Both the position numbers and the translations under genes were made by a program. This document shows, in pieces, positions 1 through 7,801 of a DNA stretch of 13,343 nt. The notes below the pieces were generated by a model. It saw only the letters and a list, made by a program, of their open reading frames with translations, was not told the origin of the DNA and ran no database searches. The stretch comes from Candidatus Zhuqueibacterota bacterium (GTDB lineage: Bacteria > Zhuqueibacterota > Zhuqueibacteria > Zhuqueibacterales > Zhuqueibacteraceae), in the NCBI GenBank assembly GCA_013361015.1, contig JABWAN010000046.1:1-13343 (forward strand). Reading direction: 5' to 3'. Each line of letters begins with the position of its first letter. Position 1 is the stretch's first letter.

Positions 1-1
1 G

Positions 2-304
2 GTGGAAAGAGAGCTGGCTGCGATCTGGAGTAAAGTGCTGAAAGTTGAAAGGGTCGGCGCGCACGACAACTTTTTTGAGCTGGGCGGGCACTCGCTCCTG
101 GCGATTCAAATCGTCTCGCGCATACGTGCGGCATTCGATGTGGAGGTGCCGCTGCGCAGTGTGTTCGAAGCGCAGACCGTGGCCGAGCTGGCGATGGTAC
201 TCGGCCAGATTCAGCTTGCGCGCGAAGAGAACGAGGAGGTGGAAAAGATGCTGGCCGAACTGGAACAACTTTCCGAGGCAGAAGCGGAGGCTTTGTTGAA
301 TTAA
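2..304 (+). CDS. NRPS, C-terminal fragment: peptidyl carrier (PCP) domain plus helical tail
   Basis: This is the 3' end of a nonribosomal peptide synthetase gene whose start lies outside the window; the frame is open through the left edge. The visible 100 residues hold one thiolation (PCP) domain with the phosphopantetheine motif DNFFELGGHSLLA. The serine that carries the 4'-phosphopantetheine arm is encoded by TCG at 92-94. The helical second half of the domain follows, up to about residue 70. The protein ends in a short acidic, helix-prone tail (about residues 71-100, ending LSEAEAEALLN) with no thioesterase, reductase or epimerase domain. An NRPS that stops at a PCP normally hands its chain to a separate protein. 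The obvious partner here is the C-A-PCP-TE protein at 7963-12291, and the tail could be a docking element. The PCP call is very firm; the partner is inferred. Confidence 0.95.
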   Translation: MERELAAIWSKVLKVERVGAHDNFFELGGHSLLAIQIVSRIRAAFDVEVPLRSVFEAQTVAELAMVLGQIQLAREENEEVEKMLAELEQLSEAEAEALLN

Positions 305-701
305 AAAAACACTTGCAAAGGGTGAAAAATATTCGCAAGGTGCGCTCCGTGTTTTTCTCGGCATCGCTTCACGTACGGCGCATCGCGGCTCGGCCTCAAG
401 CGAGCACGCGTTTCCCTCCTCCAAATACTTCCCGGCCACACCCTCTCGGGAAAGATATTGCGCTAGAAACGGACTGTGAGTTTCATTCAGTATTGTGAAC
501 ATATCCAATCGTGCGTTTTTGTTGAACTCAAAGCAGCTTTCGCTTTTGTGGTACCCGTTTTTTTTCTTTGGAGTCGGTGGGTTGCGAGAGGCTGTAGCCG
601 AGTGTTTTTTTGCTTAAGGCGACAGTCTCTTGGGAGTGTGACACAACAGGCAATGGACCCAAATCGAAAGGAGGCGCCTCAAATCCAGGACTGTTTTCAC
701 G
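305..701. other. Intergenic region without a convincing gene
   Basis: Nothing here looks like a gene. Short open frames exist on both strands but lack a ribosome site, a recognisable family or protein-like composition. Runs of 8 T (558-565) and 7 T (605-611) occur, but the stems before them are only 4-6 bp, so I do not call terminators. CACTTGC at 310-316 can pair with GCAAGGTG at 335-342 with one bulge, a weak candidate for the end of the NRPS transcript. GAGGCGCCTC at 671-680 is a perfect 10-bp palindrome overlapping an AAAGGAGGCG element (667-676) that recurs upstream of the paralogue at 5270-5279. A promoter for the gene at 779 probably lies here, but I cannot place it. Confidence 0.5.
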
Positions 702-778
702 GTGATTGCTTGAAAATGTTCAAGCAGATCACAAGCAACTTCCTTTCTCTTCACAACATCTCATTCAAGGAGGATGTA
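702..778 (+). promoter_or_regulatory. Structured leader and ribosome binding site of the first secreted paralogue
   Basis: A 31-nt stem-loop spans 702-732. An outer GTGA/TCAC helix (702-705 with 729-732) and an asymmetric internal loop (T706 against G727-A728) lead to an 8-bp inner helix (707-714 with 719-726) closed by the loop AATG. It ends 46 nt before the start codon. The leader of the paralogue (5306-5336) has an element of identical size with two compensating pair changes. Downstream, 19 nt at 757-775 are identical to 5362-5380. They include the Shine-Dalgarno AAGGAGG (767-773), placed 5 nt before ATG 779, and this fixes the start. It may act as an RNA element or as a DNA operator (an imperfect palindrome); the sequence alone does not decide. 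Confidence 0.6.
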
Positions 779-3700
779 ATGAGACGAGTTACTCTGATTT
801 TTGCGGTCATGTTTTTAGGTGTGTCATTGGCGTGGGCGCAAACCGCCTCCGTGGTCAAGATTATCAAACCCACCAAAATGGATGTCTCTGCGCCGTTGCG
901 CGAGATGGTGAAAAAATCCCAATTGCGCGCAAATCTGCAAGGACAGGAACGGGAAATTCCCAATCTTCTTCCCTCCTCAAGCAGTAAACGCAGCTCAAAG
1001 ACCGGCGAGGATTTGAATAGGCCGGATCCCTTGCTGCAACAGCAGCCGGTCAACAGCGCGAATGCACCGACCGTCGGTTTGAATTTCGCCGGCGCCAGCA
1101 ACAACGACAATCAATCTGTCGTCGGCTTCAAAGTCGCACCTCCGGATCCCAATATGGACGTCGGTCCCAATCACATCGTCCAAACCGTCAACTTGGTAAC
1201 GATGATTTGGGACAAATCCGGGAACGTGCTTGAGGCGCCTTTTGCGACCAGCGATTTCTGGGCCGGTTTTGGCGGAGACTGCGAGTTTAACAATGACGGC
1301 GATCCGATCGTGCTCTACGATCACTTGGCCGATCGTTGGGTGATCAGCCAATTTGTATTCTCTACGGATCAGTGCGTTTGTGTTTCGCAAGGGGCGGACC
1401 CGACGGGCTCTTATTATCGCTATCAATTCAACACTCCGGGCAACGACTATCCCAAAATGGGCGTGATGGGCGATGCCTATTACATGACCATCAGAAATTT
1501 CAGCGGCGCTTTCAACATGGACGTTGCCGCTTTGGATCGCGCGAGAATGCTGTCCGGTCAGTCGGCCACGATTCAGATTTTTGATTTGTCCACCCTTAAT
1601 CCGGATGTCGAAGGCTATATCGCCGCGGATTTGGACGGGCCTGCGCCTCCGTCCGGAACGCCCGGTTTTATCGTTGGACATAACGGCGGCGTTTCGTTGG
1701 TCCACAACGAGCTGGAAGTTTATAAACTCGACGTGGACTTCACTACGCCTGGCAATTCCAGCTTGAGTTTGGCGAGCACGATTCCGGTGACACAATTTGA
1801 TTTGAACATCGGCACGGTTCCGCAACCCAGCCCCGGCGGCGGTTTAGATGCGCTGGCGCAATTTACGATGCACCGCGCGACCATCCGCGATTTTGGCTCG
1901 GGCCAGAATTTCAGAATGGTGCTGGCGCATACGGTCGATGCCAACGGCGCCAATCGCGCCGGCGTGCGGTGGTATGAAATCCGAGACAATACGCGCACCG
2001 GCAATAACTGGACGCTTTTCCAAGAAGGCACATTCTCGCCGGACGCCACGCACCGTTGGATGCCGAGCATCGCGATGAATGCCAACGGCGACATTGGGTT
2101 GTCCTATACTGCGACGAGCAGCTCGACTTTCCCATCGATTCGCGCAACCGGCCGCGCGGCCAACGATCCGCTCGGTACGTTGCAGTCGGAAGTGACGATC
2201 GTTGCCGGCACGGGTTCGCAGACCGGCACGAGCCGCTGGGGTGATTACTCCTCGCTGGCCGTTGATCCCTCCAACAACACCACATTTGTTGGAAACCACG
2301 AATATGTTATCACCACCGGCAGCTTCAATTGGTGGACGCGGATTTTTTCCTTCGACGTAACACCGCCGGGGCCGACGCCGCCGACGATTACCTCCACGCC
2401 CAATACTTCCGCCTTCGTGGGCGTGCCTTACTCGTATGACGCAGACAACACCGTTGACGTCACTGGCACGCCGCCGATCACTTTTTCCTTCACGGGCCCG
2501 GTCGGTTTTAACGTCAACGCCACGACCGGTGTCGTCTCGTGGACGCCGTCCGCGGTCGGATCTTTTCCGGTTTCCATCACGGCCACGAATGCGCAGGGTT
2601 TTGACACACAAAACTTCACGATCAATGTGACGACCTTTGCCGCGCGCATTAATGCCGGCGGCTCGAACTATACCGATGGCGGCGGCGATCTGTTTGTAGC
2701 TGATAAAGCCTATTCCACGGGTAGTTTCGGTTTCATCGGCGGCGCGACCAACACCTTCACGAATGCGATCGGCAATACCACCGATGATGTATTGTATCAA
2801 TCCCTGCGGCGCACGTCTACAACCAGTTCTTTCTCTTATGATTTTGACGTGCCCGCGGCTGGAAATTATAACGTCACGCTGCACCTCGTGGCGCCCGCGG
2901 CAGGCAGCGGTAATTTTATCATGGATGTGTTGGCCGAAGGCGGAGTCGTCTTCAACGACCTCAACATCAATGCGGAAGCGGGCGGCACTTTTATGGCGTT
3001 GGTCAAAAATTTTGCGGTAAATGTGACCGACGGCCGTTTGGACTTGGACTTTGTGCGAGTCAACAAGCAAGCGCTGGTGTGCGCGATTGAAGTGGAGGAA
3101 GGCACGCCGCCGCCGCCAGCTCCGGAGATCGACGTGACGCCGCTGAGCGTTAACTTTGGCTCCGTGCAAGTCGGCCAGTTTGCCGATCAGAACGTGACGA
3201 TCAACAACACCGGCAATGCGACTTTGACCGTGACTGCATTGAATGTCACAAATGGCGTGTTCGCTTTGGTCGGCCCGCCGAGTTTGCCGCTGAATATTCC
3301 CGCAAGCGGCAATCAAGTTCTCACGGTGCGCTTTGCGCCCACGGCTGCGGGCGCGCAAAACGGCAATCTTGCGATCGTGAACAACGACGCGGACGAGTCC
3401 ACGGTGAATGTGTCGTTAAGCGGCAGCGGCGTGACGCCCTCGCTTTATACGGCCCGCATCAATTCCGGCGGCTCGAATTTTACCACCGGCGGCGGGAATC
3501 TTTTTGTCGCCGACCAGGCTTATAACCCCCCCAGTGTTTCGTTTGGATTCGTTGGCGGTGTTGCCGGCAACAATACAAGTGCGATTGCCAACACCACCGA
3601 CGATCCACTTTATCAGGCATTCCGGCGTAGCGCGACTTCGGCGGGTGCCAGTTTTCAGTACAATTTTGATGTTCCCTCCGGCACATACAGCGTGACGTTG

Positions 3701-4270
3701 CACCTTGCGGCGCCGAATGGCGGCGGCACCGGCAACTTCGTGATGACCGTACAGGCCGAAGGCGTGAACGTGCCGGCGCTCACGAATTTCGATGTGAATG
3801 CGCAAGCCGGCGGCACGAACACCGCGCTCGTCACGAGCTTTTCACAAGTGGTGACCGACGGCACGCTGAACCTAAACTTCATCCGGGTCAACAAAACGTC
3901 CATTGTCAGCGGCATCGAAGTGGTACAAACCGCAGCGCCGGGATTTGCGAAGAACGATCCGAACGACGGCGAAGCGCTGGCAAACATGCCGCAGGACTTC
4001 CAGCTTTATCAAAACCACCCGAATCCTTTTAATCCGAGCACGGACATTCGCTTCGACTTACCGAGGGCCATGGACGTGCAGCTCACGATCTACAATACAC
4101 TCGGCGAAACCGTACGCACGCTCGTGCGGAACTATTACGAAGCGGGCAGCTATACGGTACGCTGGGATGGCCGGCTGTCTTCCGGCGTGCGCGCACCTTC
4201 CGGCATTTATATTTATCGTCTGGAAGGCAACGGCTTGAGCCTCGTGCGGAAGATGACACTGTTACAATAA
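779..4270 (+). CDS. Large secreted propeller/Ig/malectin protein with T9SS sorting tail
   Basis: Predicted exported surface or extracellular protein of 1163 aa. A signal peptide (residues 1-20, ending SLAWA before Q) supports the start at 779, as does the strong AAGGAGG 5 nt upstream; the frame is open further upstream but that extension looks non-coding. Residues about 95-528 resemble the sialidase-like beta-propeller modules of secreted bacterial proteins (NDGDPIVLYD, RWGDYSSLAVDP), with cysteines at 168, 199 and 201 shared with the paralogue. Then come a putative Ig-like domain (about 536-618), a malectin-type carbohydrate-binding domain (622-773), a proline linker, a choice-of-anchor-D/ASH-like domain (783-884) and a second malectin domain (890-1050). 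The tail 1073-1163 starts QNHPNPFNPST and matches T9SS type A sorting domains. No catalytic site is evident, so a binding or adhesive role is inferred. A stem-loop follows the stop codon. Confidence 0.93.
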   Translation: MRRVTLIFAVMFLGVSLAWAQTASVVKIIKPTKMDVSAPLREMVKKSQLRANLQGQEREIPNLLPSSSSKRSSKTGEDLNRPDPLLQQQPVNSANAPTVGLNFAGASNNDNQSVVGFKVAPPDPNMDVGPNHIVQTVNLVTMIWDKSGNVLEAPFATSDFWAGFGGDCEFNNDGDPIVLYDHLADRWVISQFVFSTDQCVCVSQGADPTGSYYRYQFNTPGNDYPKMGVMGDAYYMTIRNFSGAFNMDVAALDRARMLSGQSATIQIFDLSTLNPDVEGYIAADLDGPAPPSGTPGFIVGHNGGVSLVHNELEVYKLDVDFTTPGNSSLSLASTIPVTQFDLNIGTVPQPSPGGGLDALAQFTMHRATIRDFGSGQNFRMVLAHTVDANGANRAGVRWYEIRDNTRTGNNWTLFQEGTFSPDATHRWMPSIAMNANGDIGLSYTATSSSTFPSIRATGRAANDPLGTLQSEVTIVAGTGSQTGTSRWGDYSSLAVDPSNNTTFVGNHEYVITTGSFNWWTRIFSFDVTPPGPTPPTITSTPNTSAFVGVPYSYDADNTVDVTGTPPITFSFTGPVGFNVNATTGVVSWTPSAVGSFPVSITATNAQGFDTQNFTINVTTFAARINAGGSNYTDGGGDLFVADKAYSTGSFGFIGGATNTFTNAIGNTTDDVLYQSLRRTSTTSSFSYDFDVPAAGNYNVTLHLVAPAAGSGNFIMDVLAEGGVVFNDLNINAEAGGTFMALVKNFAVNVTDGRLDLDFVRVNKQALVCAIEVEEGTPPPPAPEIDVTPLSVNFGSVQVGQFADQNVTINNTGNATLTVTALNVTNGVFALVGPPSLPLNIPASGNQVLTVRFAPTAAGAQNGNLAIVNNDADESTVNVSLSGSGVTPSLYTARINSGGSNFTTGGGNLFVADQAYNPPSVSFGFVGGVAGNNTSAIANTTDDPLYQAFRRSATSAGASFQYNFDVPSGTYSVTLHLAAPNGGGTGNFVMTVQAEGVNVPALTNFDVNAQAGGTNTALVTSFSQVVTDGTLNLNFIRVNKTSIVSGIEVVQTAAPGFAKNDPNDGEALANMPQDFQLYQNHPNPFNPSTDIRFDLPRAMDVQLTIYNTLGETVRTLVRNYYEAGSYTVRWDGRLSSGVRAPSGIYIYRLEGNGLSLVRKMTLLQ

Positions 4271-4280
4271 GGCCAAAGGC

Positions 4281-4311
4281 AGTGCCACGCACTTTTCAAG
4301 TGCGTGGCACT
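4281..4311 (+). terminator. Perfect 14-bp stem-loop after the first secreted gene
   Basis: Arms 4281-4294 and 4298-4311 are perfect reverse complements (14 bp) around the 3-nt loop TTC, starting 11 nt after the stop codon of the first secreted gene. The stem is strong enough for an intrinsic terminator, but no U-run follows. It could instead stabilise the upstream mRNA end or attenuate transcription into the lipoprotein gene, whose start is 31 nt further on. Confidence 0.5.
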
Positions 4312-4341
4312 TGATGACATTCAACTCATGCGAACTTTGAT

Positions 4342-5151
4342 ATGCGCCATTCAAAATTGCTCCATGGTGTTCTCGCTTGCGCGTTTTGCTTTTGTCTAAG
4401 CTTAATGGCTTGCAAGCAGACTTCGCAACCCGAACATGCGGTTTTCAATCTCGCGGGCTCGGATGCCAAAGCCGTAGCCCTGGCCGATTCTGTGCTTGCG
4501 GCATGCGGCGGGCTGGAGAATTGGGAGAAAACCCGTTTCATCAAATGGACGTGCTTGGGGAAAAGACTCAATGTGTGGGACAAGCAGACCGGCAACGTGC
4601 GCATCGAATCGCGGGCGTCGCTGGTACTGATGAATCTGCACACGAAGCAGGGCCGCGCGTGGAAAGGCAGCATGGAATTGACCGACCCCGCCGAGCTGCA
4701 AAGAGCCATGGATTACGGCTATGAAGCGTGGATCAATGATTCGTATTGGCTGCTGTTGCCGTTCAAGCTGAAAGATGGCGGTGTCACGCTGAAATATTTG
4801 GGCGAAGGTCTCACGGAAGCAGGCCGCCCGGCTGATATATTGAGTTTGACCTTTAAGAATGTAGGCGTGACGCCCAACAATAAGTATCACGTTTATGTTG
4901 ATAAAGAAACCCGGTTGCTCACGCAATGGTCTTATTTCATGGATGCCCCGGACGAGCACCCGCGCTTCACAACCCCGTGGGCGAACTATCAACAATATGG
5001 CCGAATTCTGCTTTCTGACGACCGCGGCCAAAAGAAGCATTCCGGCCTCGCGGTATTTGATGAGCTGCCCGCCGACGTGTTTGAAAGCCCGGACCTAGTG
5101 GATTGGGAAAAACTCCCGCAAAGCCTTGCGACGCATATCGCGAATCCTTAA
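4342..5151 (+). CDS. Predicted lipoprotein, possibly DUF6503/LolA-like fold
   Basis: Predicted 269-aa lipoprotein. The N-terminus has a hydrophobic signal sequence ending in the lipobox L21-M22-A23-C24, so Cys24 is the likely lipidation site. The remainder, starting GGLENWEKT at about residue 55, has patterns (YWLLLPFKLKD, KYLGEG, YHVYVDKETRLLTQW) resembling outer-membrane LolA-like beta proteins, including DUF6503-type proteins of Bacteroidota and relatives. That assignment is from memory of family style and needs a profile search. The ATG at 4342 has no clear Shine-Dalgarno but is well placed for the signal sequence. The gene sits between the two secreted paralogues, 71 nt after the first and 232 nt before the second, with strong hairpins on both sides, so it may be transcribed with the first. 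Its role is unknown. Confidence 0.85.
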   Translation: MRHSKLLHGVLACAFCFCLSLMACKQTSQPEHAVFNLAGSDAKAVALADSVLAACGGLENWEKTRFIKWTCLGKRLNVWDKQTGNVRIESRASLVLMNLHTKQGRAWKGSMELTDPAELQRAMDYGYEAWINDSYWLLLPFKLKDGGVTLKYLGEGLTEAGRPADILSLTFKNVGVTPNNKYHVYVDKETRLLTQWSYFMDAPDEHPRFTTPWANYQQYGRILLSDDRGQKKHSGLAVFDELPADVFESPDLVDWEKLPQSLATHIANP

Positions 5152-5189
5152 CGCGATCCCAAAAGCAGCTTCGGACGCAGAAGTAGAAC

Positions 5190-5253
5190 GGGACACGGAC
5201 CTTTTTGAAACCATTCCGTGTCCTCTTCACAAGCTTTTCTATTTTCTTTTTAA
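5190..5253 (+). terminator. Possible intrinsic terminator after the lipoprotein gene
   Basis: GGACACGGA (5191-5199) pairs perfectly with TCCGTGTCC (5215-5223) across a 15-nt loop, and G5190-T5224 can extend it as a wobble pair. About 10 nt later a T-rich stretch begins (5234-5251, with five T in a row near its end). The distance from stem to T-tract is longer than in a classic terminator, so the call is moderate. It lies 38 nt after the lipoprotein stop codon and before the leader of the next gene. Confidence 0.4.
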
Positions 5254-5269
5254 GCAACGAGCCCAAACA

Positions 5270-5383
5270 AAAGGAGGCGAATAAAAGACTTCGGTTCAAT
5301 CCATCGTGAGCGCTTGCAGACCTGCAAGCGGATCACCAACAGTGTTTGTTACGCTCCATAGCATCTCATTCAAGGAGGATATG
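5270..5383 (+). promoter_or_regulatory. Structured leader and ribosome binding site of the second secreted paralogue
   Basis: This is the counterpart of the leader at 667-778. AAAGGAGGCG (5270-5279) recurs at almost the same distance from the Shine-Dalgarno as in the first leader (101 versus 99 nt), although no start codon follows it. The 31-nt stem-loop (5306-5336) has GTGA/TCAC outer pairs, internal loop G5310 against G5331-A5332, an 8-bp inner helix (5311-5318 with 5323-5330) and loop GACC. It ends 47 nt before ATG 5384. Relative to the first copy, T-A becomes C-G (5311/5330) and A-T becomes C-G (5317/5324), while the loop is completely different. The 19 nt at 5362-5380 are identical to 757-775 and contain AAGGAGG (5372-5378). 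Confidence 0.6.
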
Positions 5384-7780
5384 ATGAGAAGAGCTATTGT
5401 GCATTTCGCAGTCGTGTTGTTGAGTGCTTCATTGGCGTGGGCGCAAACCGGTTCCGTGGTTAAAATTATCAAACCCACCAAGCAGGATGTTTCCGCGCCG
5501 CTGAGCGAGATGGTGAAAAAATCCCAATCGCGTGCAAACCTGCAAGGGCAGGAACGGGAGATTCCCAATCTTTTTTCTTCCAGCAGCAAGCGCAGTTCTA
5601 AGGCCGGCCAGGAAGTGAATGCGCCGGATCCCCTGCTGCAACAGCAGCCGGTCAACGGCGTGAATGCCGTAACCGTCGCTTTGAATTTCGCCGGCGCCAG
5701 CAACGCTGACAATCAAGCCGTTGTGGGCGGCAGAGTTGCTCCGCCCGATCCGAACATGGATGTTGGTCCGAACCACATCGTCCAAACCATTAACTTGGTG
5801 ACCACGATCTATAATAAGACCGGCGGCACGGTGATGGGTCCTTTTGCGACGAGTGACCTTTGGAGTGGTTTCGGTGGTCCGTGCGAACTCAACAATGATG
5901 GCGATCCGATCGTGCTCTACGATCACTTGGCCGATCGCTGGGTCATCAGCCAGTTCGTATTTTCTACCGATGAATGCGTCTGCGTCTCGACCGGATCGAA
6001 CCCAACGGGCAGCTATTATCGCTACCAATTCACCACGCCGGGCAATGACTATCCCAAATTGGGTGTGATGAGCGACGCCTACTACGCCACCTTCCGGAAT
6101 TTTGACGGCACTTTTAACATGGATGCCGCGGCCATGGATCGCGCCCAGATGTTGGTTGGCGGTCCGGCCACGATTCAGATTTTCAATCTGTCCGCGCTTA
6201 ATCCCGACGTTGAAGGCTACATTCCTGCGGATTTGGACGGCTCCGCGCCTCCGGCCGGAACGCCCGGTTTCATCGTCGGCCACAACGGCGGCCCGACATT
6301 GGTTCACAATGAGCTTGAGGTTTACAAACTGGACGTCGACTTTGCCACTCCCAGCAATTCCAGCTTGAGCCTGGCGAGCACGATCCCAGTGTCGCAATTC
6401 GATTTGAGCGTCAGCACCGTTCCGCAACCCAGCACCACCGTCCGCTTGGATGCGTTGGCAAATTTTACCATGCATCGCGCCACCATTCGCGATTTTGGCT
6501 CGGGCCAGAATTTCAGAATGGCCTTGACGCATACGGTCGACGTCGGCTCCAATCGCGCCGGTGTGCGTTGGTATGAAATCCGAGACAATTCACGCACGGG
6601 CAATAGCTGGACGCTTTATCAACAAGGTACGTTTTCTCCGGATGCCGGCACGCACCGTTGGATGCCGAGTATCGCGATGAATGCGAATGGCGATATCGGC
6701 CTGTCTTATACCGCTTCCAGCAGTTCGGTCTTTCCTTCAATTCGCGCGACCGGGCGCTTGGCAGCCGATCCGCTCAACACCATGCAATCGGAAGTGACCG
6801 TCGTCGCCGGCACCGGCTCGCAAACCGGAACCGGTCGTTGGGGCGATTACTCCGCGTTGGCGGTTGATCCTTCCAATGGCACCACGTTCGTCGGCAACCA
6901 CGAGTATGTGATCACCACCGGCTCGTTCAATTGGTGGACGCGAATCTTTTCGTTCGATGTCACCGGCGGCGGTGGCGGCGGTTGGCAGACCATCACCTAT
7001 GATGATTTTGAAAGCGGGATGGGCAGCTATACCGATGGCGGCGCGGACATGTCGCGTTACACCGGCAGTACGCATGCACATCAGCCCGTTGCGGCCGCGG
7101 ACATTCAAGACAACAGTGGCACGGCCTCCTCGTTCTATCACACCGGAAGCTACAACGTGAGCGGCTACACCACTCTGGAAGTCAATTTCTGGTTCAAGAT
7201 GGTGAGCATGGAATCGGGCGAGGACTTCTGGCTGCAATATTTCAACGGCTCAACGTGGCAAACCGTGGCCACCTTTGCGCGAGGCAGCACCTACGCAAAC
7301 GGCACGTTCTACAACGTGATCGTCACGCTCTCGAACGGCACCTACACCTTCCCAACCAACGCCAGACTGCGGTTCATGTGTGACGCGAGCGACAACAATG
7401 ACGACGTTTACATCGACGAGATCCTGTTCCGAGGAACGACGGGCAGCGCGGCATTTACCAAGGGCGGCAACACTTTGAACGCCGCGGCTGGAACGGCGCC
7501 GGAAGATTTTCAATTGCACCAGAATTATCCCAACCCCTTCAATCCTAGCACGCGCATTCGCTTCGATCTGCCGCAGGCCGCGGAAGTGAAGCTCACTATC
7601 TTCAACACGCTCGGCGAAGAAGTGCGCACGCTCGTGCAGCGTTACTATGAGGCCGGCAGCCACGAAGTGGAGTGGAATGGCCGGCTCGCCTCCGGCACAC
7701 GTGCGCCCTCCGGCGTTTACATCTATCGTTTGGAAGGCGAGGGTTTGAAGCTGGTAAAGAAGATGACGCTGTTGCAATAA
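5384..7780 (+). CDS. Secreted propeller-module paralogue with jelly-roll-like domain and T9SS tail
   Basis: A 798-aa exported protein, clearly a paralogue of the one at 779-4270. I chose ATG 5384 over the adjacent ATG 5381 because it keeps the same 5-nt spacing to AAGGAGG and the same MRR start. The signal peptide ends SLAWA before Q at residue 21. The propeller-like module (about 95-527) is very similar to the first copy, with the same NDGDPIVLYD, CVCV and RWGDY motifs and identical DNA runs up to 38 nt (1298-1335 and 5900-5937). After a glycine linker (528-533), a 150-residue beta-sandwich domain (about 534-684; FESGMGSYTDGG, VNFWFKM, DVYIDEILF) replaces the Ig and malectin domains. It resembles the concanavalin/MAM-like domains appended to secreted enzymes. 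The T9SS tail (708-798) opens QNYPNPFNPST. No active site is evident. Confidence 0.92.
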   Translation: MRRAIVHFAVVLLSASLAWAQTGSVVKIIKPTKQDVSAPLSEMVKKSQSRANLQGQEREIPNLFSSSSKRSSKAGQEVNAPDPLLQQQPVNGVNAVTVALNFAGASNADNQAVVGGRVAPPDPNMDVGPNHIVQTINLVTTIYNKTGGTVMGPFATSDLWSGFGGPCELNNDGDPIVLYDHLADRWVISQFVFSTDECVCVSTGSNPTGSYYRYQFTTPGNDYPKLGVMSDAYYATFRNFDGTFNMDAAAMDRAQMLVGGPATIQIFNLSALNPDVEGYIPADLDGSAPPAGTPGFIVGHNGGPTLVHNELEVYKLDVDFATPSNSSLSLASTIPVSQFDLSVSTVPQPSTTVRLDALANFTMHRATIRDFGSGQNFRMALTHTVDVGSNRAGVRWYEIRDNSRTGNSWTLYQQGTFSPDAGTHRWMPSIAMNANGDIGLSYTASSSSVFPSIRATGRLAADPLNTMQSEVTVVAGTGSQTGTGRWGDYSALAVDPSNGTTFVGNHEYVITTGSFNWWTRIFSFDVTGGGGGGWQTITYDDFESGMGSYTDGGADMSRYTGSTHAHQPVAAADIQDNSGTASSFYHTGSYNVSGYTTLEVNFWFKMVSMESGEDFWLQYFNGSTWQTVATFARGSTYANGTFYNVIVTLSNGTYTFPTNARLRFMCDASDNNDDVYIDEILFRGTTGSAAFTKGGNTLNAAAGTAPEDFQLHQNYPNPFNPSTRIRFDLPQAAEVKLTIFNTLGEEVRTLVQRYYEAGSHEVEWNGRLASGTRAPSGVYIYRLEGEGLKLVKKMTLLQ

Positions 7781-7801
7781 GGCCGGTTGAAGTTACGAGC
7801 A

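Noticed and set aside
313..498. Possible 61-codon gene after the first NRPS fragment.
   Set aside because: No ribosome site, no family, and a composition (R, P and S rich) expected from non-coding DNA.
757..775. Likeness of the leader text CTCATTCAAGGAGGAT to the palindrome arm TCATTCAGAAGGAGTC at 10622.
   Set aside because: The match needs a gap, the palindrome partner is missing in the leader, and the shared purine core is just the Shine-Dalgarno.
476..778. In-frame upstream extension of the first secreted protein (start at 476).
   Set aside because: The strong AAGGAGG at 767-773 and the signal peptide place the start at 779. The upstream residues are not protein-like and would bury the signal peptide, and this stretch holds the structured leader.
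1844..3358. Long antisense open frame (504 codons) on the - strand, and similar long antisense frames elsewhere.
   Set aside because: It lies opposite well-supported domains; its arginine- and histidine-rich, low-complexity translation is typical of a codon-bias shadow, and it has no recognisable family.
5306..5383. In-frame GTG start at 5306 for the second secreted protein.
   Set aside because: That GTG is the first arm of the conserved stem-loop. The homologous start with signal peptide and Shine-Dalgarno is at 5384.
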